Numbered from the stretch's first letter, positions 42,963-51,284 are shown. The stretch is DNA of 64,000 bases from Chitinophaga sp. HK235 (GCF_018255755.1 NZ_CP073766.1:5454501-5518500), one strand, 5' to 3'. Numbers and translations are program-made. Notes: a model not told the origin generated them from the letters alone.

Positions 42963-43019
42963 GCATAAGGGTGAGCTTAATTAGCAGATTCTGCGCCCCT
43001 TATGCGGGGCGTTTTTTTT
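42963..43019 (+). promoter_or_regulatory. Terminator/antiterminator switch before the LON-domain gene
   Basis: Terminator: CGCCCC (42994-42999) and GGGGCG (43006-43011) followed by eight T. Alternative: GCATAAGGG (42963-42971) pairs perfectly with CCCTTATGC (42997-43005), which uses half of the terminator stem. A short GCAGA/TCTGC hairpin lies between. It sits in a divergent region with no plus-strand gene upstream, so it can only act on a leader or a small RNA. Confidence 0.65.
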
Positions 43020-43046
43020 ACCTTAGCCTAAATACTGATCATTAAG

Positions 43047-43682
43047 ATGACAAATTTTATTTCCATATTTCCGCTTGGTATTGTGGTGTATCCGGGAGAA
43101 CAGCTGAATCTCCACGTTTTCGAGCCCAGGTATAAACAACTGGCCCGGGAATGCGTGGCCGAAAATAAGCCTTTTGGCATTCCTGCGGTAATTGACAAAA
43201 AAATAATGGAATATGGAACGTTGGTAACCGTAGAAAAAGTAGAAAAAATATACGATAATGGTGAAATGGACATCATCACCCGGGGAACCAGTGTATTCCG
43301 TACACTGGAACGTATCAACGTAATCCCGGATAAATTATATGCCGGCGCTATTGTCAATTATCCCGAAAACCATGAAGCCAGCAATGTACGTCTGCTGGAT
43401 GAGGTATTACATGGTATCCGGGAGCTGCATGCTATCCTCCAGGTACATAAAAACTTCAGGAAGGAAGATGGCCGCCTGACCGCCTACGACCTGGCCCACC
43501 ATGCCGGATTGTCGCTGGAAGAAGAGTATGAAGTGTTACACCTTTTTTATGAGGTGCAACGACTGGAATATCTCAAACGACACCTGCATAAAGTAATACC
43601 GATGATGGCTGAAATGGAAAGACTGAAAGAAAGAGTAAAACTCAACGGTCATTTCAGAAATCTCTCTGCCGGCGATCTGTAA
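43047..43682 (+). CDS. LON substrate-binding domain protein
   Basis: The 211-residue protein consists of a LON N-terminal-type domain (ISIFPLGIVVYPGEQLNLHVFEPRYKQL at the start, EYGTLVTVEKVEKIYDNGEMDIITRG) plus a helical C-terminal part. It lacks the AAA+ and protease domains of Lon, so it is a stand-alone substrate-recognition domain of unknown partner. It starts 28 bp after a terminator-like hairpin that may attenuate its transcription. Confidence 0.88.
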   Translation: MTNFISIFPLGIVVYPGEQLNLHVFEPRYKQLARECVAENKPFGIPAVIDKKIMEYGTLVTVEKVEKIYDNGEMDIITRGTSVFRTLERINVIPDKLYAGAIVNYPENHEASNVRLLDEVLHGIRELHAILQVHKNFRKEDGRLTAYDLAHHAGLSLEEEYEVLHLFYEVQRLEYLKRHLHKVIPMMAEMERLKERVKLNGHFRNLSAGDL

Positions 43683-43820
43683 ATTTTTAAACTATATATT
43701 TTCCATTGAAGATATTGCCGAAAAAACATATTTTTGAGGGGAAATGGTTGTCTGGCAAGGATTTCAGCTTTCGGGAATGTCAACTTTAACGTGCTTTTAA
43801 CAGGGCCGAATTTGGTTTTT

Positions 43821-43851
43821 TTTGCTTCCCGCCTTAAAAAGTAGATATTTG
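43821..43851 (+). promoter_or_regulatory. Promoter of the FadL-like/LptC pair
   Basis: TTTG at 43821-43824, a 19-bp spacer and GATATTTG at 43844-43851 give a near-consensus -33/-7 pair, 52 bp before the ATG. Confidence 0.6.
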
Positions 43852-43902
43852 CAGACCCATAATTTTCACTGGACAAGGGTTTAAACTCAATTCTGATACG
43901 AA

Positions 43903-45195
43903 ATGCATTGGACTAAAGTCAGTATTCTTTGCTTCCTGGTTGGACTGTTCCTGGTGGCAAATAATGCTACAGCACAGGATAATTCACCCTACTCACGATA
44001 TGGATTAGGCGATCTGAATAACAACCAGAATACGGTAAACCGCGGTATGGGTGGCGTATCCCAGGCATACGGGGATCCACAATCCGTTAACTTCTTAAAT
44101 CCGGCCAGCTATTCCAACCTTATGCTCACCACTTTTGATGTGGGTATAGAAGGTGGCTCCCGGTCTATCACCGACAAAACTGCCAGCTTCAACTCTGGCT
44201 TTGGTACTCTTTCCTATCTGCAGATCGGTATTCCTATCAAGCGGAAATGGGGGCTCAACCTGGGTTTGCGTCCGGTGACCAAAGTTTCCTACAACATCCA
44301 GGAATCTAAAGACCAGATCTTTTATGATACCCTGAAAATGCCGGTGGCCAGCCGCTACCAGGGCAGTGGTGGTTTATACCAGCTGTATGCAGGTACCGGT
44401 GTTGGTATTGGCAACTTCAGCATTGGTGTCAACGTGGGTTATCTCTTCGGTAATATTGAAAACAATACCCGTGTGATCTATCCGGTGAGCGATATCAACG
44501 CTTCCCGGCATATGACCCGTATCAGCTACGGCAGCTTCTTTTATAAATTAGGGGTACAGTACAGGGCCAAACTGAACAAAGAAATGGACCTGACACTGGG
44601 TGCTTCCGGAAGTCTGCAACAGGATATGACCGTTCGCCAGGAAACCCTGAGTGAAAGCCTCATGTATATCGCATCTACCAACGACTTTAACACCCTCGAT
44701 ACTGTTCAGTATTCAAAAGGGCCTAAAGGGACAGTTGTGTATCCTCAGGACTTCAGCGCCGGCTTTATGCTGCGTAAACTGGACAAATGGATGGTAGGTA
44801 TGGATTTTAATACTACTCAGTGGAGCAAGTTCTCCAAATTTGGTCAGGCTGACTCCCTCCAGAACAGCTGGAAAGTGTCGCTGGGTGGCCAGTTTGTACC
44901 CAATGCCATGGCTCTCAGCGGTTATTGGAACAGGGTGGCTTACCGCCTTGGTGCTTACTACGGACTGGATTACCTGAAACTGAACGGCCAGAATATGAAT
45001 ACGCTGGGCTTTACAGTAGGTGCAGGATTACCGGTACGCCGTATGCCTTACTCCAACCAGTATAGCATGGTCAATGTTGCCTTTGATGTGGCACACCGTG
45101 GCAATAACAACACTGCCCTGAAAGAAAATATTTACCGGGTATCACTTGGTTTCACGCTGAGTGACAGATGGTTTATTAAGAAGAAATACGATTAA
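43903..45195 (+). CDS. Outer-membrane beta-barrel protein, FadL-like
   Basis: The 430-residue protein has a signal peptide ending NNATAQ and a start region DNSPYSRYGLGDL typical of a Bacteroidota OmpP1/FadL-like group (NxVNRGMGGVSQAYGDP, NFLNPASYSNL). Repeated amphipathic strands follow. It may transport hydrophobic molecules, but its ligand is unknown. lptC begins 12 bp after it, suggesting a joint role in outer-membrane maintenance. Confidence 0.8.
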   Translation: MHWTKVSILCFLVGLFLVANNATAQDNSPYSRYGLGDLNNNQNTVNRGMGGVSQAYGDPQSVNFLNPASYSNLMLTTFDVGIEGGSRSITDKTASFNSGFGTLSYLQIGIPIKRKWGLNLGLRPVTKVSYNIQESKDQIFYDTLKMPVASRYQGSGGLYQLYAGTGVGIGNFSIGVNVGYLFGNIENNTRVIYPVSDINASRHMTRISYGSFFYKLGVQYRAKLNKEMDLTLGASGSLQQDMTVRQETLSESLMYIASTNDFNTLDTVQYSKGPKGTVVYPQDFSAGFMLRKLDKWMVGMDFNTTQWSKFSKFGQADSLQNSWKVSLGGQFVPNAMALSGYWNRVAYRLGAYYGLDYLKLNGQNMNTLGFTVGAGLPVRRMPYSNQYSMVNVAFDVAHRGNNNTALKENIYRVSLGFTLSDRWFIKKKYD

Positions 45196-45207
45196 GGCCT
45201 GGCCAGG

Positions 45208-45756
45208 ATGATCAGGAAAAAACTCATATATCTGTTGATTGCGCTGACAGCGGTCGCCTGTGAAAATGATATCCAGGCGGTAATGGAATTTGATTCCAAA
45301 AAAGCTGCTGTGGAAAATGGAACGGATATCCTGCTCATCTATAGTCAGGGAGGCAGGGTAAACGCCAAACTGACTGCGCCTACCATGGAAAGAAGTCTCG
45401 ACAAGCCTTCTTATGTGAAGTTCAAACAAGGCCTTAAACTGCTGATGTTTAACGATACCCTGGGCCTGGAAAGTACCCTGGTCGCCGACACTGGCCGCTA
45501 TCTGGAGGACGAAGGAGCTGTGTTCCTCTCCAAAAACGTAGTGGTAGTGAATAAAAAAGGTGATCGGCTCAATACAGATGAACTGAACTGGGACCCTAAA
45601 AGGAAAGTCTTCTACTCCACCAAAGAGGTCTTCATTAAAACCCCTACCGATTCCTTGCATGGATGGGGCCTGATTGCCAATGAAGATTTTACCGACAGAA
45701 AGATTATTAATGTAAGCGGACCTATCACGGTGCAGGACAGCCTGTCTATGCAATAA
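45208..45756 (+). CDS. lptC: LPS export component LptC
   Basis: The 182-residue lipoprotein (lipobox LTAVAC, Cys18) contains the LptC/OstA-like beta-jellyroll pattern: RVNAKLTAPTMER, LESTLVADTGRYLEDEGAVFLSKNVVVVNKKGDRLNTDELNWD and VFYSTKEVFIKTPTDSLHG. LptC receives lipopolysaccharide from the LptBFG transporter and passes it to LptA. In Bacteroidota it is often a lipoprotein rather than a transmembrane protein, as here. It is followed by a strong terminator. Confidence 0.88.
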   Translation: MIRKKLIYLLIALTAVACENDIQAVMEFDSKKAAVENGTDILLIYSQGGRVNAKLTAPTMERSLDKPSYVKFKQGLKLLMFNDTLGLESTLVADTGRYLEDEGAVFLSKNVVVVNKKGDRLNTDELNWDPKRKVFYSTKEVFIKTPTDSLHGWGLIANEDFTDRKIINVSGPITVQDSLSMQ

Positions 45757-45783
45757 GAGAGCTCCGTTGTAAACGTATAAACA

Positions 45784-45815
45784 AAAGAACCCCACCTCTG
45801 CAGGTGGGGTTCTTT
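45784..45815 (+). terminator. Intrinsic terminator after lptC
   Basis: AAAGAACCCCACCT-CTGC-AGGTGGGGTTCTTT, a 14-bp perfect stem. Confidence 0.92.
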
Positions 45816-45938
45816 CGCTTTAACCTATTTTTTAACCTAAAATTTGTAATATTAAAAACAATAACTATGCCAGTTTGGACATAATAAATTCATTTCAACA
45901 CATTCCCTGACCGTTCTTCATAAAGTATGATCCGGCTG

Positions 45939-45969
45939 TTGCTTATTTGCCGCAAGACCTTTATATTTA
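45939..45969 (+). promoter_or_regulatory. Promoter of the CsaA-like gene
   Basis: TTG at 45939-45941, a 20-bp spacer and TATATTTA at 45962-45969. It lies inside the longer open frame, which supports the shorter start at 45984. Confidence 0.5.
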
Positions 45970-45983
45970 GTAAAACGACTGAA

Positions 45984-46322
45984 ATGGAATTGATCAACTG
46001 GCAGGATTTTGAAAAAATTGAAATGAGAACAGGGACCATTATTGAAGCCAATGATTTTCCTAAGGCCCGTAACCCGGCTTACCAGCTTACAATTGATTTT
46101 GGGCCAGAATTGGGAATTAAGCGTTCTTCCGCCCAAATTACCCGGTTGTATCAGAAAGAAGAACTGGTGGGCAAACAGATAATTGCAGTCGTTAATTTCC
46201 CTCCCAAACAAATCGCCAATTTTATATCTGAATGCCTGGTGCTGGGCGTATTGGGAGATGATAAGGAGGTGACGCTGCTGCAACCCGGTCAATCCGTTAA
46301 AAACGGACAACGTATTGCATAA
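45984..46322 (+). CDS. CsaA-like tRNA-binding domain protein
   Basis: ATG at 45984 gives 112 residues, MELINWQDFEKIEMRTGTI onward; the open frame from 45927 has a -7 box inside it and is rejected as start. The whole protein is one OB-fold of the EMAP/tRNA_bind type (PAYQLTIDFGPELGIKRSSAQIT, VNFPPKQIANFISECLVLG). CsaA proteins are chaperone-like and implicated in export or tRNA binding. Confidence 0.9.
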   Translation: MELINWQDFEKIEMRTGTIIEANDFPKARNPAYQLTIDFGPELGIKRSSAQITRLYQKEELVGKQIIAVVNFPPKQIANFISECLVLGVLGDDKEVTLLQPGQSVKNGQRIA

Positions 46323-46568
46323 AATGTAAAGTGAGAATCAATGGCCCAACGTCAGGATAAAGACGGGGAACGTGCTTTTTGGGAAGGTTATCGCAGCAAC
46401 TTATCAGGTTAATATCTTTCCAAAACCACAAAAAAAATTAATTAATAACCATTAAATCTTCATTTCTTATTGATTATAAATGTGCTATGCATATTTATAA
46501 TTAGTAATTCTATATATTTATAATATTGCAAATTATCTAATATAATAAGATATTTACCATTATCCTCT

Positions 46569-46636
46569 TTTCACGAACAATATTAAAGCGTTCACGGAAA
46601 TGGGCCCCTATGACTAAAAACCTAAGTATATCTTTG
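46569..46636 (+). promoter_or_regulatory. Copy A: two 21-bp phased repeats and -7 box
   Basis: TTTCAC at 46569-46574 and GTTCAC at 46590-46595 start exactly 21 bp apart. A 33-bp gap follows, then TATCTTTG at 46629-46636, a perfect TAnnTTTG. The phasing over two helical turns suggests an activator that binds direct repeats. Confidence 0.7.
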
Positions 46637-46640
46637 TTTT

Positions 46641-46708
46641 AGGTTTTTCATAGGATATGGTTAAAATTATTACAAGGGCGGTATTCTTACCACCCTTTTT
46701 ATTTTTTA
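46641..46708 (+). ncRNA. Copy A of a candidate small-RNA family
   Basis: The predicted transcript starts at the conserved AGGTTTTTCATAGG (46641) and ATATGGTTAAAA. It ends in a hairpin, GGGCGGTA-TTCT-TACCACCC, with one mismatch and a T-rich tail, about 65-70 nt in total. It is not recognised as a known RNA. Confidence 0.6.
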
Positions 46709-46902
46709 TACCCTTTAATCGTTTTCGTTTGCCCCCTGATTTGCTACGTTCACCTGCTATAATATTTCAGTGAGCCAGGCTTATCACATCCTTACAGGAT
46801 AACAAAATGCTCAGTTTTTCAATCTATTTGCCTGATAATCAATTTTATATGTTGAAAAATAACATATTGTTGATTAATATAAAATGTTTAGATGCTATAT
46901 AC

Positions 46903-46991
46903 GTTCACCGTCCCTTTTGCCGCGTTCCCCGAATAAAATGCATCGTTCACAAAAATGGAATAACACCTAATGAGAAAAACGCCCACCTTTG
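46903..46991 (+). promoter_or_regulatory. Copy B: three 21-bp phased repeats and -7 box
   Basis: GTTCAC (46903), GTTCCC (46924) and GTTCAC (46945) are spaced exactly 21 bp. After a 33-bp gap comes CACCTTTG at 46984-46991, one base off TAnnTTTG. This copy has the most repeats of the four. Confidence 0.68.
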
Positions 46992-46995
46992 GGAT

Positions 46996-47059
46996 AGGTT
47001 TTTCAATAAAGATATGGTTAAAATTTTTCGGGGCTGTAGTCTTGCAGCCCTGTTTTTTT
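46996..47059 (+). ncRNA. Copy B of the candidate small-RNA family
   Basis: AGGTTTTTCA and GATATGGTTAAAA are followed by GGGCTGTA-GTCT-TGCAGCCC and a seven-T run. Compared with copies A and D the stem sequence is different but base pairing is kept. Confidence 0.62.
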
Positions 47060-47244
47060 CTCCCTAAAACCAGTCATCTCCCACTTATTTATTTCCTTTT
47101 ACCTGATAGTCAATTAATTACATCCCTTGTGTAAGGTTTTTTGGTCCTATTTTACCTGGTCCTGTTTATTCCTTATCACCTGTGTGTGATGGTTGTTTAC
47201 TTCTTCTCCTATTGATTTTCAAATACTTATAGTTATAGAAACGA

Positions 47245-47288
47245 ACGAGTCCCGGAAAAATACCTCCTGGTACTTCTCTGGGACTCGT
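47245..47288 (-). terminator. Hairpin after the S9 peptidase gene
   Basis: ACGAGTCCC (47245-47253) pairs with GGGACTCGT (47280-47288), with further inner pairing around GTACC/GGTAC-like bases. It lies just after the stop on the minus strand. Confidence 0.75.
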
Positions 47289-47310
47289 CTATTAAGATCG
47301 GGTATGTTAT

Positions 47311-49461
47311 TTATTTATTGGTGAACATGGCCGGAAACGGTTTATCCAGCAGGTTGTTATAAATAAATCTGGACATCTCCTGGCTGGCATGTGCGTTTTT
47401 AGACCTCCATCCATGGCGCTCGCCGGGATAGAGTATAAACTCAACGTGTTTGTTCAGGTTTTCGAATTTATCGATCAGCTGAATACAGTTCTGCATATGC
47501 ACGTTATCATCCATGGTGCCATGCGCAATACGAAGCAGACCTTTGTATTTATCAGCATAGGTCATCACGGAAGTGATTTTATAGCCTTCCGGGTTTTCAG
47601 CCGGGGTATCCATATAGCGCTCGGTATAGTGGCTATCGTACAGTTGCCAGTCGGTAACGGCAAAATTGGCCACCCCGTGTGTAAATACATCAGCACCATA
47701 AGTGAGGGCCATACAGGTCATATAACCTCCGAAACTGCCACCTGTCATACATATTTTAGTGGGATCGGCCCAGGGTTGGGAGCGTAACCAGGTGGCTGCG
47801 TCCATATAGTCTTCAATTTCATATTTACCCAGCTGGCGGTGGATATAATTCATCCCTGCTTTGCCCAGCTGTCCGCTGCTGCGGTTGTCGATGGCTACCA
47901 GCACCACTCCTTCCTGTGCCCACCATTGGTTACCAGGATCAGCTTTCCAGGTGTCGTATACAGTACCGGCATTAGGGCCGCCATAGATGCTGATGAGTAT
48001 CGGATATTTTTTACCAGGCTGCATATGCACCGGCATGGTGATGGTCATGGGCAGTACAAGGCCGTCGCGGGTTTTGTAGGTAGTCAGCGTTGGCTTGGCC
48101 AGGTTATACTGGTCAAACTTGCTGCCTTTGCTGTCTCCCAGCTCACGGATGATCTTACCATTGTTGTCCAGCAGCGCCATTTTGGTAGGGGTTTGCAGGT
48201 TGGAATAAGTGGTAATGAAGTATTTACCATCCGGCGACATGCTGATGTTGTGATTGTAGTTGCCGAAGGTGAGGCGGGTGATAACACCGGTTTTCATATG
48301 CACTTTATAGAGATCAAAGCGGGTAGACACTTCCTTACGGGCAGTGAAGTAGATAACCTGGTTTTTCTCGTCTGTCAGGACTACATCTTTTACGGTCCAG
48401 TTACCACTGGTCAGCTGTTTTTTCAGAGAGCCGTCCATGTTATGGAGGTAGAGATGTGACCAGCCGGTTTTATCGCTCTGCAGGAGGAAGCCCTGGTTGT
48501 TTTGCAGGAAAGGCACGGCATCAAACCAGTCTACCCAGGTTTTTTGTACCTCGTTGTAGATCTCTTTTTTGGTACCGGTCTGCGGGTTGATGCTGTATAT
48601 TTTCAGGTTGTCCTGGCTTCGGGGCATCCATTGTATCCACAGCTGTTTGCTATTGGCTGACCAGAAAGGGGTGCCGAAGTATTGATCGTCTTGTTCGTTG
48701 AAGTCGGCCCAAACGGTATTACCGCCGCCAACAGGCACTACACCTACTTTTACTGCTGGGTTGGGATCACCGGCTTTGGGATAGCGGGTGTTTTCCAGGT
48801 AGCCATGTTGTCCTTTTTCGCTGTAGATAGGGAATACCGGCACTTTGCGGTCGTCAAAATGCATATAGGCTATCTGTTTGCTGTCGGGGCTCCACCAGAA
48901 AGCGCGGTAGCGGGTAGGGCGGCCCAGAATTTCTTCGTAATACACCCAGGAAGACCATCCGTTGTAAATAACGTCCGTACCGTCATTGGTGTAGCGGGTT
49001 TCTTTTTTGGTGGCCACTTCTACACTGTAGAGGTCGTTGTTGCGGGTAAAGGCCACAATTTTGCCATCGGGTGACAGGGTGGGGTTCTTTTCCACCAGGG
49101 TGTCGTTGGTCAGGCGAACGCTGTTGCCTTCAGCACTTTTATAATAAATATCGTTGTCACGTACTTCTACGCTGGGGCCATCTACTGGTGCGGTATATAT
49201 TTCCGCTTTTCCGCTGCGGGCATCCACTTTCATGGCCTGTACGCGACCGGTGGCGGCATCAGGGCGCATTTCCAGGTAGTGTTCTGCATCTGCCCAGCCT
49301 TTAAGTATCGGTAAAGGTCTGCTGATATCAGTTGGCTTGCCTCTGAAGGCCTGTTCAAATGTAATGTCCTGCTTTTCCTGGGCCTGCACACGAGGCATGG
49401 CAGCCAGTAAAAGGGCGGTTCCGCCCAGGCAGGCTGGTTTCAACCATTGTAAGCTTCTCAT
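47311..49461 (-). CDS. S9 family dipeptidyl peptidase IV-like
   Basis: The 716-residue exported serine peptidase has a signal peptide ending RVQAQ, an N-terminal eight-bladed propeller (DPPIV_N, about 60-440) and a C-terminal alpha/beta-hydrolase. The nucleophile is Ser576 in GGSFGGYMTC, and the Asp is in HGTMDDNVHMQN and His in ERHGWR. Family members remove Xaa-Pro dipeptides from peptide N-termini in the periplasm. YYEEILGRPTRYRAFWWSPDS matches the double-Glu region of DPPIV. All catalytic parts are intact. Confidence 0.95.
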   Translation of the reverse strand: MRSLQWLKPACLGGTALLLAAMPRVQAQEKQDITFEQAFRGKPTDISRPLPILKGWADAEHYLEMRPDAATGRVQAMKVDARSGKAEIYTAPVDGPSVEVRDNDIYYKSAEGNSVRLTNDTLVEKNPTLSPDGKIVAFTRNNDLYSVEVATKKETRYTNDGTDVIYNGWSSWVYYEEILGRPTRYRAFWWSPDSKQIAYMHFDDRKVPVFPIYSEKGQHGYLENTRYPKAGDPNPAVKVGVVPVGGGNTVWADFNEQDDQYFGTPFWSANSKQLWIQWMPRSQDNLKIYSINPQTGTKKEIYNEVQKTWVDWFDAVPFLQNNQGFLLQSDKTGWSHLYLHNMDGSLKKQLTSGNWTVKDVVLTDEKNQVIYFTARKEVSTRFDLYKVHMKTGVITRLTFGNYNHNISMSPDGKYFITTYSNLQTPTKMALLDNNGKIIRELGDSKGSKFDQYNLAKPTLTTYKTRDGLVLPMTITMPVHMQPGKKYPILISIYGGPNAGTVYDTWKADPGNQWWAQEGVVLVAIDNRSSGQLGKAGMNYIHRQLGKYEIEDYMDAATWLRSQPWADPTKICMTGGSFGGYMTCMALTYGADVFTHGVANFAVTDWQLYDSHYTERYMDTPAENPEGYKITSVMTYADKYKGLLRIAHGTMDDNVHMQNCIQLIDKFENLNKHVEFILYPGERHGWRSKNAHASQEMSRFIYNNLLDKPFPAMFTNK

Positions 49462-49605
49462 AAAATGTGTAAATCAGTGAGTTTTTGCTGTATAGCTGGC
49501 GAAAATAAGCATAACTAAAAAATAGCCCCAACAAATTCCATAAACGGGCAGCAAAGGTCCGCCAGCCACCGGCTGAAAGGTGCCGGTTACCCGGTAATTT
49601 AATGC

Positions 49606-49651
49606 ATTCACGAAGTCTGGCTATATATAGCAGTGGAAGCGCCTACCTTTA
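49606..49651 (+). promoter_or_regulatory. Copy C: repeat and -7 box
   Basis: ATTCAC at 49606-49611, a 32-bp gap and TACCTTTA at 49644-49651 (one base off TAnnTTTG). An upstream GGTTACCC at about 49585 is a weak second repeat 20-21 bp away. Confidence 0.55.
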
Positions 49652-49655
49652 ACGC

Positions 49656-49712
49656 GGTTTTCATAGGATATGGTCAAAAAATAAGAGGGCTGTAGTCTTG
49701 CAGCCCTTTTAC
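49656..49712 (+). ncRNA. Copy C of the candidate small-RNA family
   Basis: GGTTTTCATAGG and ATATGGTCAAAA precede AGGGCTGTA-GTCT-TGCAGCCCT and four T. It ends about 60 bp before the lysS ATG. The micro-ORF seen in the other copies is stopped after four codons here. Confidence 0.55.
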
Positions 49713-49735
49713 ATAAGATTCTCCCCATAATCAGT

Positions 49736-49743
49736 TATTTTTG
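49736..49743 (+). promoter_or_regulatory. -7 box for lysS
   Basis: TATTTTTG matches TAnnTTTG, 29 bp before the ATG at 49773, separate from the promoter of copy C. Confidence 0.5.
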
Positions 49744-49772
49744 CACTCCATTTGGCATTTACAAATAATCAC

Positions 49773-51281
49773 ATGACACAATTATCTGAGCAAGAGATTA
49801 TACGCCGGGAGAAATTACAGGAGCTGCATAAACTGGGCATCGACCCCTACCCTGCGGCAGAGTACCCGGTCAATGATACTTCCGTTAACATAAAAACCAA
49901 CTTTTCGGAAGCCACCAAGGAGCAATTCCAGGATGTATGCCTGGCAGGCCGTATTATGAGTGTCCGCGACATGGGCAAGGCTGCTTTTGTGGAACTGCAG
50001 GACAAGGCTGGCCGTATCCAGCTGTATGTACGCCGCGACGATATCTGCCCCGGTGAGGATAAGTCTGCCTACGACACCGTCTTCAAAAAACTGATGGACA
50101 TCGGTGATATCATCGGCGTAAAAGGATATGCGTTCATTACCAAAACCGGCGCTACCTCCATCCACGCCAGGGAAGTGACCATGCTGTCCAAGGCCCTGCG
50201 CCCGTTCCCAATCGTGAAAGCCGTTGAAGGACATGTATTTGACGAAGTAACCGATCCTGAATTCAAATACCGCCAGCGGTATGTTGACCTGGTGATCAAC
50301 CCGGAAGTGAAAGATGTGTTTGTAAAACGTACCAAAATACTCCAGACCATCCGCGACTTTTATAATAATATGGGCTACCTGGAAGTGGAAACACCCATCC
50401 TCCAGCCTATTCCTGGTGGTGCTACCGCCCGTCCGTTCGTTACACACCATAATGCACTGGATATTCCGTTATACCTCCGTATTGCCAACGAGCTTTACCT
50501 GAAACGTCTGATCGTAGGTGGTTTTGAAGGGGTATACGAATTTGCGAAAGACTTCCGCAACGAAGGCATGGACCGTACTCACAACCCGGAATTTACCGTG
50601 ATGGAGATGTACGCCGCCTACAAGGACTATGAGTGGATGATGAATACCACCGAAACCCTGCTCGAAAAAGTAGCCCTGGCCCTCCATGGTACTACTCAGG
50701 TACAGGTAGGTGATAAAACCATCGACTTCAAAGCTCCTTTCCGTCGTGTACCCATGTACGAAGCCATCCAGGAACATACCGGCTTCGATATCTCCGGTAT
50801 GGACGAGGCACAGCTCCGCGATGTGTGCAAACAGTTGGGCATTCACGTAGATGCCAAATTTGGTAAAGCCAAACTGATCGACGAAATCTTCGGCGAAAAA
50901 TGCGAAGGCCACTATGTTCAGCCTACCTTCATCACCGATTATCCGGTGGAAATGAGTCCGCTGACCAAAAAACACCGCAGCAAACCCGGACTGGTAGAAC
51001 GTTTTGAACTGATCGTCAACGGTAAGGAAATCGCTAACGCCTACAGTGAGCTGAACGATCCTATCGACCAGCGCGAACGTTTCGAAGATCAGGTAAAACT
51101 GATGGAACGCGGCGACGATGAAGCCATGTACATTGATTACGACTTCCTCCGTGCCCTGGAATACGGTATGCCTCCTACTTCCGGTATCGGTATCGGTATA
51201 GACCGTCTCACCATGCTGATGACCAACCAGCCCTCTATTCAGGATGTGTTGTTCTTCCCGCAGATGAGACCAGAACATTAA
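49773..51281 (+). CDS. lysS: Lysyl-tRNA synthetase, class II
   Basis: The 502-residue enzyme has an N-terminal OB-fold anticodon-binding domain (about 50-150) and a class II catalytic domain with motif 1 around FVKRTKILQTIRDFYNNMGYLEVETP, motif 2 FRNEGMDRTHNPEFTVMEMY and motif 3 GIGIGIDRLTMLM near the C-terminus. ATG 49773 is preferred over a TTG seven codons upstream. It charges tRNA-Lys. All motifs are intact and the length is normal. Confidence 0.97.
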   Translation: MTQLSEQEIIRREKLQELHKLGIDPYPAAEYPVNDTSVNIKTNFSEATKEQFQDVCLAGRIMSVRDMGKAAFVELQDKAGRIQLYVRRDDICPGEDKSAYDTVFKKLMDIGDIIGVKGYAFITKTGATSIHAREVTMLSKALRPFPIVKAVEGHVFDEVTDPEFKYRQRYVDLVINPEVKDVFVKRTKILQTIRDFYNNMGYLEVETPILQPIPGGATARPFVTHHNALDIPLYLRIANELYLKRLIVGGFEGVYEFAKDFRNEGMDRTHNPEFTVMEMYAAYKDYEWMMNTTETLLEKVALALHGTTQVQVGDKTIDFKAPFRRVPMYEAIQEHTGFDISGMDEAQLRDVCKQLGIHVDAKFGKAKLIDEIFGEKCEGHYVQPTFITDYPVEMSPLTKKHRSKPGLVERFELIVNGKEIANAYSELNDPIDQRERFEDQVKLMERGDDEAMYIDYDFLRALEYGMPPTSGIGIGIDRLTMLMTNQPSIQDVLFFPQMRPEH

Positions 51282-51284
51282 CCG

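Larger units (their letters stand above)
46323..47310. other. 988-bp gene-poor region holding two small-RNA-type elements
   Basis: No convincing protein gene is seen. The left 240 bases are AT-rich. Copies A (46569-46708) and B (46903-47059) of the dispersed element follow, with a possible degenerate repeat pair GTTTGC/GTTCAC at 46727-46753, and then the terminator of the S9 peptidase. Confidence 0.65.
49462..49772. other. Intergenic region, S9 peptidase to lysS
   Basis: No gene is seen. The region holds copy C of the small-RNA-type element (49606-49712) and the lysS -7 box at 49736-49743. Confidence 0.6.

Noticed and set aside
43649..43876. Open frame of 75 codons on the minus strand
   Set aside because: It overlaps the end of the LON-domain gene and the promoter of the FadL-like gene; codon use is not gene-like.
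45927..45983. Upstream start for the CsaA-like gene
   Set aside because: The extension contains a promoter-like TTG-N20-TATATTTA and is not conserved in CsaA proteins.
46641..47059. 6S RNA or tmRNA
   Set aside because: The predicted transcripts are only about 65 nt with one hairpin; size and structure do not fit.
46807..47067. Open frame of 86 codons on the plus strand
   Set aside because: It runs across the phased repeats, -7 box and hairpin of small-RNA copy B, its sequence has no protein-like pattern and no relative is known.
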